DNA from: Acidobacteriota bacterium
GTDB lineage: Bacteria > Acidobacteriota > Vicinamibacteria > Vicinamibacterales > UBA8438
Length of the DNA stretch: 64,000 bases
NCBI GenBank assembly: GCA_011523845.1
Contig: WTFV01000178.1
Span: 1 to 64,000 of the forward strand
Reading direction: 5' to 3'
Position numbers and translations under genes: made by a program. The stretch's first letter is position 1. Every line of letters starts with the position of its first letter. The notes beneath the pieces are model-generated. The model was not told where the DNA came from, ran no database searches, and saw nothing but the letters and a program-made list of their open reading frames with translations. Below, piece by piece: positions 27,316-37,178 of the stretch.

Positions 27316-28284
27316 ATGGGCGACATCTCGCTGGCCGACGTGGCGCGGGCCCTCGACGCGATGCTCGACGACCAGATGACGGGGCAGGCCCGCATCGGCG
27401 CGCACTTGGTGGCCGCGGCCGAGGCCGCCGGGCGCGATGCGGAGCGGGTGATCGAGACGCTGACTGAAGTCGTGTCCACCACGGTGCTCGACGAGTGCTG
27501 GGTGACCGATGAGGAGGGCTTCGCCTACATCACCACCGTGCGCGACGCGGAGGGGGCGCCCGTGCCCTTCCGATTCAGTCCCGATCCCGCGGTGCAGCCG
27601 CAGGCCTCGGCCTTCCACTCCCTGCTGTCGTCGGATCCGGAGAGCGACGATGTGGTGGCGCAGGGCGCCCAGGTGCGCGAGATCGACAACGAAGTCTTCA
27701 AGTACGTCGGCGTGGCCGGGGTGGACCGGCGCCGGATCGTGCAGGTGGGCAACGCGCTCGCCTTCGAAGAGCAGGCGCTGCAGAGCGGCGTCTACACCTC
27801 GCCGGTCATGACCGCCGTTCTGGCCGCCTTCAGCGAACCGGAACTGCTGGCCAGCGCCCGAACCAGCGAGTACTCCGAGATCAGGAGCGTGTTCGAGGGG
27901 CTCCTGGGCCAGCAGATGATCGTGCAGGCGACGCTCTTGGAGTGCTTCGTCGCGGGCGCCGAAGCGGCGGGGTGGTCGACGGGGGAGATCGACGCCCGGC
28001 TACGGCGCATCGTGCGCTCGAGTCCCATCGGCGAGATCCACGTCGCAGTGGCGGGCGGAAGCGTGGTCTACAGCAGTTCGACCTCGCCCCGGCCGGCGGC
28101 CGCAGCCGACCTGCCCCACGCCGACGCGCATGGTCCGCTGGGGGAGGGCGCGAACCGCGTCGTGGAGCACCCGACCACAGTCCGGGCGGCGGATGGCGCC
28201 AACTGGAAGTACGTCACCGCTGCCGGCGCCGGCGGCCTGCGTTACGTGCAGGTCGGTGCGTGTTTCGCCGAACCGGGGCGATGA
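27316..28284 (+). CDS. hypothetical protein with two similar halves
   Basis: 322 residues, soluble, with no signal peptide. The two halves resemble one another. Each begins with a long helical segment (LDAMLDDQMTGQARIGAHLV against FEGLLGQQMIVQATLLECFV), then a beta-rich part ending in FKYVGVAGVDRRRIVQVG against WKYVTAAGAGGLRYVQVG. That last motif resembles the final strands of Cache/PAS-type sensor domains, so a ligand-sensing role is possible but unproven. I do not recognise a named family. Its last codons overlap the broken 3' end of the antisense Uma2 gene. Confidence 0.75.
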   Translation: MGDISLADVARALDAMLDDQMTGQARIGAHLVAAAEAAGRDAERVIETLTEVVSTTVLDECWVTDEEGFAYITTVRDAEGAPVPFRFSPDPAVQPQASAFHSLLSSDPESDDVVAQGAQVREIDNEVFKYVGVAGVDRRRIVQVGNALAFEEQALQSGVYTSPVMTAVLAAFSEPELLASARTSEYSEIRSVFEGLLGQQMIVQATLLECFVAGAEAAGWSTGEIDARLRRIVRSSPIGEIHVAVAGGSVVYSSSTSPRPAAAADLPHADAHGPLGEGANRVVEHPTTVRAADGANWKYVTAAGAGGLRYVQVGACFAEPGR

Positions 28285-28666
28285 CGATTTCCGCCACGAG
28301 GTCCGCGCCCAGCCAGAAGCGGTCCTGATACCGGGAATCCGCCCGGTCGCGGAGCACCAGGATGTCGGGCTCGCGAAACTTGCCCTCGCGAATGCGCAAC
28401 CGTAGCGCCGAGAACATGACCGCGCCGCCCAGGGGAGCCATGTACGCGTAGAGCGCACGATAGAGGAATGCCAGAATGGCCTGGTGGGTCGAGGTCGGCA
28501 CTGGCAGTTCCTCGATGCAGCCGTCCGTGAACTCGATCAGGCGGCGGGTGCGATCCGTCAGCCAGAGGTACTCCTCGTCGCTCCAGCGGCCCTGGCGCGG
28601 CAGCGTGTCGCTCAGGATCGCGTCGAGCGCCTCCTGCGACGTCATGGCGGTTACGGGTAGCGCCAT
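28214..28666 (-). pseudogene. Uma2-family nuclease, C-terminally truncated
   Basis: 150 residues. The Uma2/DUF820 core is clear: YLWLTDRTRRLIEFTDGCIE, STHQAILAFL, and FREPDILVLR with the PD and E-x-K-like catalytic region at DLVAEIV. Members continue with a block like SP-S-x2-D-x2-K-R-x-E-Y that completes the active site. Here homology stops at about 28282, exactly where the neighbouring gene ends, and a basic tail of 22 unrelated residues follows. It is probably inactive. Confidence 0.72.
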
Positions 28667-28839
28667 GAGAACGACTATAACGCAGGCGCGGTACCGCCCG
28701 CTCGGTGATTCCCGGTGGTTTCGATTGAGTGGAATCAGGGCGCCCGTGCGGATCGGGACGCGATGAGATCGCCTTGGAATACCCTAGAATCCAGCACGCT
28801 GGATGCCCTTGCGCCGACTCGTGTCCGGCGCGCTGCACC

Positions 28840-31800
28840 ATGGACGCCACCTCGCCCCGCTGGCAGGCGATCGCGGACTCCGAGTTCCCGTGGGAGCGCG
28901 ACGCGCTCGCGTTCGTCCGCGAGCGGCTCCCCGATCACGACCCCTACCGCGCCTGGTCGAACTTCGAGTTCATCGCCGACGACGGGTCGATCAACGAGGT
29001 CGACCTGCTCGTGCTGACGCCGAAGGGCTTCTACCTGGTCGAAATCAAGAGCCGCCCCGGAATCGTGGAAGGCGATCAGGGAACGTGGACGTGGCGGCGC
29101 GCGGACGCCGACCGCCCGCATACGGTCGACAATCCGCTGCTGCTCGCGAACCATAAGGCGAAGAAGCTCATCTCGCTCCTGCGGCGCCAGCCGGCACTCC
29201 AGCGGAAGACGTCCACGCCCTTCCTGGAGGCCCACGTCTTCCTGTCGCACGAGGCTGTCGACTGCCGCATCGCGCAGGACCTGCGCGCGCGGGTGCATCT
29301 GCGCGACGCGGGAGCGGGGCGTGACGAACGGCCGGGGATAGTCGCGGCGCTCACGCGGCACAGCGCGGGCACGCCGGTCCGCACGCGGCCCGACCGCCCG
29401 CTGGCCAGGGCCGTCAGCCGGGCGATGCAGGAGGCCGGCATTCGGCCGTCGCAGCGGGCCCGGCGCGTGGGCGACTACCGGCTCGACGAGCTCTTGTTCG
29501 AAGGTCCGAACTACCAGGACTGGACGGCCAGCCACGCTGCGATCGACAGCGAACAGGCGCGGGTCAGGATCTACGCCGTGGCCCCGTCGGCTTCGGACGA
29601 CGAGCGCGCGGCGTGTCGGCGCGCGGCCCGGCGCGAGTACGAGATCCTGCGCGACGTGCGGCACGAGGGGGTTCTCGCGGCCTAGGGTTATACCGAGCAC
29701 GTCCTCGGTCCGGCGCTCGTCTTCGAGCACCGGGACGGTTCCCGGCGATTCGATCACTGGCTCGCCGACCGGGCCGCCGCCCTCGACGTCGATACCCGCC
29801 TGCACCTGCTCCGCCAGATTGCCGAGGCCGTGCGCTTCGCGCATGCGAAGCGCCTGGTCCACCGTGCGCTGTCGCCGCAGAGCATCCTGGTGGTCGACCC
29901 GGACGCGCCGCAGCCGCGGGTCCGGATCTTCAACTGGCAGACCGGAGCGCGCGGGGCGCTCGACGCCGGGACGTCCGGACCGGCGACGTCGGGCGCGAGC
30001 CGTCTCGACGCGTTCGTGGAGGAAACCGCCTGGATCTACATGGCGCCCGAGGCGGTGACCGAGCGCGGTCCGGCGGGGGAACAGCTCGACGTCTTCTCGC
30101 TCGGCGCCATCGCGTTCCACCTCTTCTCGGGCCGCCCGCCCGCCTCGAGTTTCGTCGAGATGACGGAACGGCTGCGCCGGGAGCACGGGCTCCGGATCTC
30201 GTCCGTTCTCGACGGCGCGGGCGAGAGCCTGCAACTTCTCGTGCAGTACGCGACCCATCCCGAGGTGACGACGCGCCTCGGATCGGCCGGCGACTTCCTG
30301 AAGGAGCTGGAACACGTCGAAGAAGAGCTCACCCGGCCGGAGGTGCGTTCCCGGCCCGATCCCGTCGAGGCGCGCCCGGAGGACGAGCTCGATCACGGTC
30401 TGGTCGTGAAGCGCCGGCTCGGCAAGGGGGCGACGGCGCTCGCGCTGCTGGTCGAGCGCGACGGGCGGGAGCACGTGCTCAAGGTGGCGTTGTCTGCGGA
30501 GCACAACGACCGCCTGCACGCGGAGGCGGACGTGCTGCGCCGCCTCCGACACCAGTACATCGTGGAGCTGCACGACGTCCTGGCGTTCAAGGACGGCCGG
30601 GGCGGCGACCGCGTGGGTCTGCTCATGTCCAGGGCCGGCGACGCGACGCTCGCCGACCGCCTGCGCGAGGAGGGGCGGCTGCATCTGGAGCTGCTCGAGC
30701 GGTTCGGCGAGGATCTGCTGGCCACGATCGACTGGCTGGAGCAGAAGGGTATTCCGCATCGCGACATCAAGCCCGAGAACCTCGGCACGGCCAAGATCGG
30801 CAAGCAGCTCCACCTGGTGCTCTTCGACTTCTCCCTGGCGCGCACACCGGCCGAGAACATCCTGGCGGGCACGCGCCACTATGTCGATCCGTTCTTGCAG
30901 ACGCGGAAGCCGCCGCGCTGGGACACGCATGCCGAACGGTTCGCGGTCGCCGTGACGCTGCATCAGATGGCGGCGGGATCGCTACCGCGCTGGGGCGACG
31001 GGCAGAGCGAGCCGGCCGTCCTCGACTGCGAAGCCACCATCGACGCCGACGCCTTCGAGCCCGCGGTCCGCGAAGGCATGACCGCGTTCTTCCGGAAGGC
31101 GTTGCGCCGGGACTACCGGGAGCGCTTCGACAACGCTGAAGAGATGCTGCGCGCCTGGCGCCAGCTCTTCCTCGCGGCGGCGCGACCCGAAACCGACACG
31201 GACCACGCGAGTCCGGCGCCCCGGTTCATCGGGATCGAGGAGGCCGGTCTCGACACGCTGCTCGGCGCGCTGGGGCTCAGCGCCCGCGGCATGAACGCCG
31301 TCGAGCGCATCGGCGTTCGAACCGTGCAGGACCTGCTGCGCTTCCCGTTGGTGCAGGTGAACCGGATGCGCGGCGTCGGCAGCCGGACCCGGCGGGAGCT
31401 CACGGACCTAGCCCGGCGGTTGGCCGAGCGCTTCCCGGATGCGGCCCGGGCGCCGAAGGCTCCATCCACCGGAGACGACCCGGCGGTTCCGGACGACGCC
31501 GCCCATGCCAGCATGGACGAGTTGCAGCGACAACTTCTGCCCGCCGGCCGCACGGCGCAGGCGAGGCGCGACACCGATTTGGCGGCGGCGCTGCTGGGTT
31601 TGCGTGAGGACGGACCGGCCTCGCCGTGGCCGAGCCAAAGCGATATTGCCCGGGCGCTGGACGTCACCCCCGTGGCGGTCAGCCAGGCGGTGGCGCGGTC
31701 GCGCCAACGCTGGAGCAGGGTCGCCGCGCTGACCCGGCTGCGGCACGACGTCGTCGAGATGATCGAGGCGCACGGGAACGTGATGACGCGGCGGGAGCTC

Positions 31801-33168
31801 GCCGGCGCGATTCTCGCGCGCCGCGGCTCCGTGCAGGAAGAGCCGCTCCGCTCGCGTTACGCTGGCGCGTGCGTGCGCGCCGCGGTCGAGGTCGAGCGTC
31901 ACCTCGCGGCGCCGCGCTGGATAGTGCGCCGCGTCGATGGCCGGGCCGGTCTGCTACTCGCCCGCGACGTCGTCGACGACCGTGGCGACCCTCGTATCGA
32001 CGGCCAGAAGCTCGCCGATTTCGCCCTGCGCCTCGGTCGCACGGCCGACGAGCTGTCGGCCGCCGATCCGCTGCTCTCTCCTGCGCGGGTGATCGAGGCG
32101 CTCGGGGCCGTGGCCGCGCCGGCCGGCGTGACGAGGCCGGCGCCGAACCGGCTGCTCGACCTCGCCGCCGCCGTCTCGCAGAACGCGGCGCTCTCCAGCC
32201 GGCTGGAGCTCTATCCGCGCGGGATGGCGGCGGATCGGGCGCTCAAGCTCGCGCTCGGGGCGCTCGCGGGGGCCCACACGCTCACGCCGGACGAGATCCG
32301 GAGGCGCGTCGCCGGCCGCTATCCGGACGCGGCGCGGTTGCCGGAGCGACCGAACCTCGACGCGCTGCTCCGGGACGCGGGCAGCGAGCTGTGCTGGGAA
32401 CCGGATGCGGCCGCCGGACAGGGCGCCTACCGGTCGCCGCTCCGCCAGTTCGTGACGGTCGGCTCGGCCACGAGCTATACCCGCGCCGCCGGCGGCGCGT
32501 CGCGGGTCGGCGAGACGGGAGCTGCGGAATGGGGCGACGCCGACGCCTTCGATCAACGACTCCGGCGCGCCCTGGAGAACCGGGCGTTCGTGGCGCTCAC
32601 CGTATCGCCGCGTCGGCTCGCGGACGCGGAACGCGCACTGGCGGCGGCGTTCGCCATCGATGCGCGCAGCGCCGACGAGCTGCTGATTCGTCACATGAAG
32701 GCCGCCGCCCGCGAGGCCGGCGCCGACTGGCGCATCGTTCTGCGTGCCGACCGCGAACCGAGCGGTAGTGTAGACTGGGCCACGCTCATGCGTCTGGTCG
32801 GGCACCGGGCGCTGCCGCGCGTCCGCGCGGAGCTGGCCGCGGCGCCGCGCGCCGTGCTGCTGACGAATCTCGGGCTGCTGGCCCGCTACGACCAGATGGC
32901 GTTCCTCGACCTGTTGCGCGACGCCGCGGGCCGCGCGGACGGTCCGCCGGGCGTCTGGCTGCTCGTCCCTTCCGATGCGCAGGAGTCCCGTCCGCTGATC
33001 GACGGCAAGCCCGTCCCCGTGTTCACGGCGGCGCAGTGGGCGCGCATTCCCTCGGCGTGGCTCGCCAGCCGGGGCCACGCGGAAGGGCGGGACTGGAAGT
33101 CGGACGCGATCCCGACGGTGCGCGGCAGGAGACGCGGAGGTCCTGCGGTGAGTGGGTCGATGCGGTAG
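28840..33168 (+). pseudogene. pglW: pglW, BREX type 2 serine/threonine kinase with in-frame amber codon
   Basis: One open frame of 1442 codons interrupted only by TAG at 29683-29685 (codon 282). Before it is a NERD nuclease-like domain (NEVDLLVLTPKGFYLVEIK). After it comes a degenerate kinase-like domain (VHRALSPQS in place of HRDLKPEN). A second, complete kinase follows: GKGATALAL near 527, HRDIKPENL near 641, and DFSLA in place of DFG. Then come a helix-hairpin-helix region (GVRTVQDLLRFPLVQVNRMR) and a winged-HTH-like part near 930 (SDIARALDVTPVAVSQAV). The length and domain order match PglW of phage-growth-limitation systems. Unless suppressed, translation makes only the NERD part; the ATG at 29830 could start a kinase fragment. 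It heads the BREX locus. Confidence 0.85.
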
Positions 33169-33189
33169 AGTTGGCATAGAGAATCTGCA

Positions 33190-33606
33190 ATGGACGAAAT
33201 CGTCGTCGACATCGGGTTGGAGAACGTGGGAGATCGCGAGTTGGCCAAGGCGGGGTATCTGCAAGAGGCCGACGTTCGGCGCGCCACCGTGAAGGCGGTC
33301 GCGGATACCGGCGCGGTGATGCTCGCGCTGCCCGAGGATGTCGTGGACCGGCTCGGCGTGGACGTGGTGGGCAGTGTAGCCTGCTCCTATGCCGATGGCC
33401 GCCGCGGCGAACGATCGGTCGCCGGCCCTCTGACCATCCGTATCGGCGACCGCTGGATGCCTGCCAACTGTGTCGTCATCCCGGCCGGCGCCGACGCGCT
33501 GGTTGGCCAGGTCGTCATGGAGCAGCTCGATCTGGTGGTCGACTGCGCGACGCAGACACTCGGCCCGCGGCCGGAGTCGCCGGACCGCCCGCTGTTGAGG
33601 CTGTGA
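33190..33606 (+). CDS. retropepsin-like aspartic protease family protein
   Basis: 138 residues starting 21 bp after pglW. VADTGAVMLALPEDVVDRLG is the D-T-G-A active-site block of clan AA single-domain aspartic proteases, and VAGPLTIRIGDRWMPANCVV and ALVGQVVMEQLDLVVD are the matching second lobe. Such bacterial proteins act as dimers, but their substrates are mostly unknown. Its 3' end overlaps the convergent DUF6527 gene by 92 bp, which marks the boundary with the inserted minus-strand operon. A second member of the family sits further along the island at 43532. Confidence 0.82.
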   Translation: MDEIVVDIGLENVGDRELAKAGYLQEADVRRATVKAVADTGAVMLALPEDVVDRLGVDVVGSVACSYADGRRGERSVAGPLTIRIGDRWMPANCVVIPAGADALVGQVVMEQLDLVVDCATQTLGPRPESPDRPLLRL

Positions 33607-33961
33607 CAGATGGACCCGTGCCCAAGATCCACTGCACGCGACCCAGCCGTAGCACGAAGTGACTGCGGCAGCCCGAGGTACGCCAGATCGACGGACGAAG
33701 CGAGATCGCCTGCGTGTGGGCATCGACTTCGAACCTCCAACGCGGTCGACTGCCGTCGACGAGATTGAGCTGGATGACTTCGCCGCACTCGCATGGACAG
33801 AGCAGGGCCGCACACCAGAAGTGACCGTTCTCGCCGACCAGATAGACGTTCCTGGTGCGAAATCGCTCAGGCACGTCTTCCACGACGACTGCTCGGTACG
33901 GCCCAAGCGCCCTGGTGAAGAGCCACCGAAGCCACGACCAGAACGCCAAGAACACGTTCAC
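33515..33961 (-). CDS. DUF6527 protein, last gene of the ubiquitin-like operon
   Basis: 148 residues from a GTG at 33961 that overlaps the E1 stop as GTGA. The core (RNVYLVGENGHFWCAALLCP, then CECGEVIQLNL, SRPRWRFEV and SGCRSHFVLRLGRVQW) is DUF6527, with a putative zinc site made by CPCEC and the later Cys-His. The first 20 residues are hydrophobic and aromatic (FLAFWSWLRWLF), possibly membrane-associated. The family normally ends just after the RVQW-like segment. Here about 30 low-complexity residues follow, antisense to the retropepsin gene, probably because the native stop was lost. Genes of this family recur beside bacterial E1/E2 cassettes; the role is unknown. Confidence 0.8.
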   Translation of the reverse strand: MNVFLAFWSWLRWLFTRALGPYRAVVVEDVPERFRTRNVYLVGENGHFWCAALLCPCECGEVIQLNLVDGSRPRWRFEVDAHTQAISLRPSIWRTSGCRSHFVLRLGRVQWILGTGPSVTASTAGGPATPAAGRVSASRSRPPDRAAP

Positions 33962-35346
33962 GGGAGCGACCCCAAGCCGGGCATCTCTAGGGGAGGGTCG
34001 ATGTCGCCACGGCCGACTGACGCGAGAGTGCGCGGCGGAGCAAGCTCGTCGGGTTCGCACTCAAGCTGTGAATGACTGAGGCTCACGCGGGTGGTTCCGA
34101 ACTCCTTGTTGTCGTCCATGCGGAACGGATGCAGTCGGGCGAGGACTTCGTTCACGGCGAGACTTGCGAAATGCATGTTCACACTGATGACGGCGGGTCG
34201 ATCGACCTGAACGCCGCGAACGTAGCCCCGAGCATGTCGCTCTCGGTATTCGTCGGGGTTGCTGCGCAGGAGATCCTCGGCCTCGAGGGCTTCGAGAGAG
34301 AACACGCCGCGGTCGACAAAGTCGAGACCGGTCGGTTGAAGGTAGTGAATGCTCCCGGCGACTTGGTTGATGGTGCCGTCGTCGAGGGCTTCTAGTTTCA
34401 CGCCCACGTCGACGTAAGGGAGAAGGTAGTAGCGAGCGAGCCGCGACAACAGGTGGCGGCCCGACAGACTGTCCATGCATCCGATGACGAGGTCGGAAGC
34501 GGCGACAGCTCGCATGGCTGCGCGGTCCTGCAGCGGCGTAGGGAACTCGTGGACCTTTGTGCCGAGTCCAACCCTGGCGATGTGCCGCCCGATCACGTCC
34601 ACCTTGAGCCGTCCGTGCCTCGCGTCCTCCGTCGTGGCTCCCAGGATTCGGTTGAGATTGCGTTCTTCGACGTGGTCTGGATCCACGAGCACGAGCTCGC
34701 CCACCCCAAGGCGAACGAGTTGTTCGATGACCGGGCTGCCTGTTCCCGAGCATCCGATCACGGCGACGCGAAGGCAGCCGAGAAGCGTAGTCGTGCCGGA
34801 TCCGAACAACTGGGCGTGACGTTCGACAAATGCAGGGATCGCCGACTTCGGTCCGTCGGACCAGAAGACAATATCGTCGCCCACGACTTCGACGTGCCGA
34901 ACCGGCGCGAACGCTCCGCCGACGAGCACTGCCCGCGCTCGAATTCGACCGTCTGGCAGCATGATCGCGCTGGCGTGCGGACGGTCGCTATCGACCCAAC
35001 CGTAGACTGACTCGAACAGGTTGACGTCCGAATCGTCGTCGGTATGGGAGAAGGCGCGGTAGCCGCTCGGGTGGCTGTGTACCTTCACGATGGCCAGATC
35101 GTTCTCGGCAGCCTCGCGGAAGAACGGCTCGACGACCGTCGGGCGCCAGTCGATGCGGTCTTTCCTCCGCGTGCACGCCGTGTACGGCACAGGTTCGATC
35201 TTGTGGAAGAGCAGGATTTCCGACGTAAGCGATGCGGCTCGGCCACACAGTACGACAGCTACCGCCTCCATCCCATCCCCGGGAAAGAGATGCCGGCGCA
35301 AGTCGGCATGCTGTCGAGCCGTCAGACGGATGCGAATGTCGCTCAT
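33958..35346 (-). CDS. JAB-E1 fusion: JAMM deubiquitinase-like domain plus ThiF/E1 adenylyltransferase
   Basis: 462 residues from the ATG at 35346, which overlaps the E2 stop as ATGA. Residues 1-165 are a JAB/MPN domain with the zinc motif HSHP (90-93) plus S100-x-x-D103 and an upstream Glu at 27. Residues 180-460 are an E1/ThiF domain with the nucleotide loop GCSGTGS (199-205), the VDPDHVEERNLNR block (221-233) and GCMDS (289-293). The E1 half should adenylate the C-terminus of the ubiquitin-like protein, and the JAB half should process or remove it. No cysteine occurs between GCMDS and the near-terminal LECEP, so a canonical thioester cysteine is not evident. Confidence 0.9.
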   Translation of the reverse strand: MSDIRIRLTARQHADLRRHLFPGDGMEAVAVVLCGRAASLTSEILLFHKIEPVPYTACTRRKDRIDWRPTVVEPFFREAAENDLAIVKVHSHPSGYRAFSHTDDDSDVNLFESVYGWVDSDRPHASAIMLPDGRIRARAVLVGGAFAPVRHVEVVGDDIVFWSDGPKSAIPAFVERHAQLFGSGTTTLLGCLRVAVIGCSGTGSPVIEQLVRLGVGELVLVDPDHVEERNLNRILGATTEDARHGRLKVDVIGRHIARVGLGTKVHEFPTPLQDRAAMRAVAASDLVIGCMDSLSGRHLLSRLARYYLLPYVDVGVKLEALDDGTINQVAGSIHYLQPTGLDFVDRGVFSLEALEAEDLLRSNPDEYRERHARGYVRGVQVDRPAVISVNMHFASLAVNEVLARLHPFRMDDNKEFGTTRVSLSHSQLECEPDELAPPRTLASVGRGDIDPPLEMPGLGSLP

Positions 35347-35753
35347 GCGGCACACCTCAGTTCACGCTCGACCCACTCGTCGACCAGCAGGAGGTGCGTC
35401 TCGATACAGTCGTAGCCCCGCCGCCACAGGTTGGTGGTGGTACGGTGCCGCGACCACCGCTGCCAGACCTTTCCGTCGAACTCGTGAGTCGAAAGCCCGC
35501 CGATCGCCTTTCCGTTCGTCGGCGCCAAGTGGGGGTGGAAGTACACCATGTCAATCTGCGTATCCGGATAACTCGACGGCACCTGAAGTGCGGCGCTCGC
35601 GGTGGCGAGGTTGTAGCCACCCGCAAGGGGATACTCGTGGAGTACTACCCACTGCATGCCGCCATCGATCACCGTTTCCCAGGGCAGGCGACGCTGCTCG
35701 AGGAATTCCAGGTCGAAGCTCGGCAGCTCGAACTGGCGGCGCAGCTCAGCCAC
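35343..35753 (-). CDS. prokaryotic E2-like protein (family E type)
   Basis: 136 residues from the GTG at 35753, chosen for GAGG about 9 bp upstream; another GTG lies at 35762 and an ATG at 35804. The core (WVVLHEYPLAGGYN, SYPDTQIDMVYFHPHL, FDGKVWQRWSRHR, then NLWRRGYDCIETHLLLVDEW) matches the prokaryotic E2 'family E' fold. The only cysteines are in GYDC and at the very C-terminus (RCAA). No HPN-Cys motif of classical E2 enzymes is visible, so the conjugation chemistry is open. The reading frame overlaps the ubiquitin-like gene by 8 bp and the E1 gene by ATGA, so the three are translationally coupled. Confidence 0.85.
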   Translation of the reverse strand: MAELRRQFELPSFDLEFLEQRRLPWETVIDGGMQWVVLHEYPLAGGYNLATASAALQVPSSYPDTQIDMVYFHPHLAPTNGKAIGGLSTHEFDGKVWQRWSRHRTTTNLWRRGYDCIETHLLLVDEWVERELRCAA

Positions 35754-36087
35754 GAGAGGCACCCTCGGTCGTGTCTTTCGGGATGGTCTGAAAGCGTTCG
35801 ACACCGGGCTCGGCGAAGCTCACCACGGCTCGCGCTTCCACGACTTCGGTCTTGCCGCCCCGGAACTTCTGGAACAGCTTGTGGGTCTCCGGCGTCTTGC
35901 CGACGAGCGAGAGAATCTCCGCGCCGGTCATGCTTGCCTTGCGCACGCGCCTCCGCTCCCGGTCGATGCGGATGACGTAGATGTGAGCGCATGGCTTCCT
36001 GCGGTCGGCAGGGTGATCCTTGGCGAATTCCTCGATGTCGAGCTCTTCCAGCTCGATGGGCTCCACCGTGTCTGGCCTAGCTTCCAT
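35746..36087 (-). CDS. ubiquitin-like protein (multiubiquitin-family, single domain)
   Basis: 113 residues from the ATG at 36087 with AGGAG 7 bp upstream. An acidic N-terminal tail of about 30 residues precedes one beta-grasp domain (HIYVIRIDRERRRVRKASMT, then GAEILSLVGKTPETHKLFQK, VVEARAVVSF and FQTIPKDTTEG). Many relatives carry two or more copies; this one has a single copy. The protein ends ...EGASRG with a C-terminal Gly, suitable for adenylation by the E1, though whether JAB trimming first exposes an inner Gly cannot be told. It is the modifier of the cassette and lies directly upstream of E2 and JAB-E1. Confidence 0.87.
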   Translation of the reverse strand: MEARPDTVEPIELEELDIEEFAKDHPADRRKPCAHIYVIRIDRERRRVRKASMTGAEILSLVGKTPETHKLFQKFRGGKTEVVEARAVVSFAEPGVERFQTIPKDTTEGASRG

Positions 36088-36200
36088 GATTGATCTCCTC
36101 TCTACCTGATCTCGGAACCGAAGAGCGCGGCGCACTTCCGAGCCGGGCGTGTCAGAACCGGGTGGTCGCGACGGATCGCGACCCCGCCCCGTCGCCGCCT

Positions 36201-37178
36201 CTACATGCCTCTGCCGGTGCGGGCAGGCCACGCGGACATCCGGCGAAGAGAATCGCGCTCCACGAAGATCTGCGACCGCGCCGGTCCGAGATGAGTGCCG
36301 AGCGTGAGTGCTTCGTACCCGTTGAAGAATGTTTCCATATGGAAGCGGTGGCGCTCGCCATCCCGGTCAACGAAGACGACGTCGTCCTCTCCCAACGAGC
36401 CGCCGCGCGCCCACGAAGCGTAGCCTTGTATGGCCTCGAAGACCGCGACCTCGGTGACGGTGCCGAAGCGGTCGCGGAACGCGGGTGATTCGATGAAATA
36501 GCGGCAAGGTGTCCTGGGGTCGAAGTCGTCGCGGAGACGTTGCGGGTGCGGCGAGATGACACCGAAAATGGGTTCGCCGGTGTGCGCTTCCTCGACGAAC
36601 CGCCACAGGGTCATGGTGATGGTGTTGCCGAACGTCTTGGCCAGATCCTGAACCGTAGCCATGTTTCGTTGCAGGTCACGTGCTTCTCCAGCGAACCGCT
36701 CCCTGAGGAAGAGGAGCTGCCCCGAACCATAGTTCGCCTCCGATTCGAGCTTCTCGTGGCACGAAGTACGCAGTGTTTCCCGGTCGTCACCGAACAGGAA
36801 CGGACGATGATGCGGCGTGATGCTGTGCGTAATCTCGTGGCCTTCCGCGTGCCGCTGCTTGAGGCGAGGCAGCTCTTCGTCGATGAGGATGCGCTTCCTG
36901 TCTGGAAGCCAGAGGGCTTTCAACCGCGCCTTGCGGATCACGTCGAGGATGAGAGTGGGTCTCATCGCGAGCTGTTTGGCTCCCACCCTGATCTTGCTCA
37001 AGGACTCGCGCAGCCAGCCCGTGTTGCTGGTGCTGTAGAACTGCAGATCGAGCTTGAGCAGCTCGCGCACGTCGACCAGGTCCAAAGGCGGCTCCGGGTT
37101 GCCGAGACCACGCAGGACCTTGTCAATCTGGTCCCGAATGTCCTCCGCCGCGAGCGGGTCTATTGTCTGGTTCTTCAT
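36201..37178 (-). CDS. ImmA/IrrE-family zinc metallopeptidase
   Basis: 325 residues; the start overlaps the XRE gene stop as ATGA. The zinc helix is HEITH at residues 114-118, and the third-ligand region is ESEANYGSGQLLFL near 145. The C-terminal 150 residues are a separate domain with no recognised name. In known pairs such as IrrE-DdrO or ImmA-ImmR, the peptidase cleaves a neighbouring XRE repressor after stress or phage induction. The XRE gene is immediately upstream, so it is the likely substrate. Placed between regulator and ubiquitin-like genes, it probably controls expression of the conjugation cassette, though it could also be an effector. Confidence 0.88.
   Translation of the reverse strand: MKNQTIDPLAAEDIRDQIDKVLRGLGNPEPPLDLVDVRELLKLDLQFYSTSNTGWLRESLSKIRVGAKQLAMRPTLILDVIRKARLKALWLPDRKRILIDEELPRLKQRHAEGHEITHSITPHHRPFLFGDDRETLRTSCHEKLESEANYGSGQLLFLRERFAGEARDLQRNMATVQDLAKTFGNTITMTLWRFVEEAHTGEPIFGVISPHPQRLRDDFDPRTPCRYFIESPAFRDRFGTVTEVAVFEAIQGYASWARGGSLGEDDVVFVDRDGERHRFHMETFFNGYEALTLGTHLGPARSQIFVERDSLRRMSAWPARTGRGM

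Noticed and set aside
29613..31139. A 508-codon plus-strand frame inside pglW
   Set aside because: It is out of frame with the kinase domains and its translation is Arg/Ala/Gly-rich without motifs; the real frame shows HRDIKPEN.
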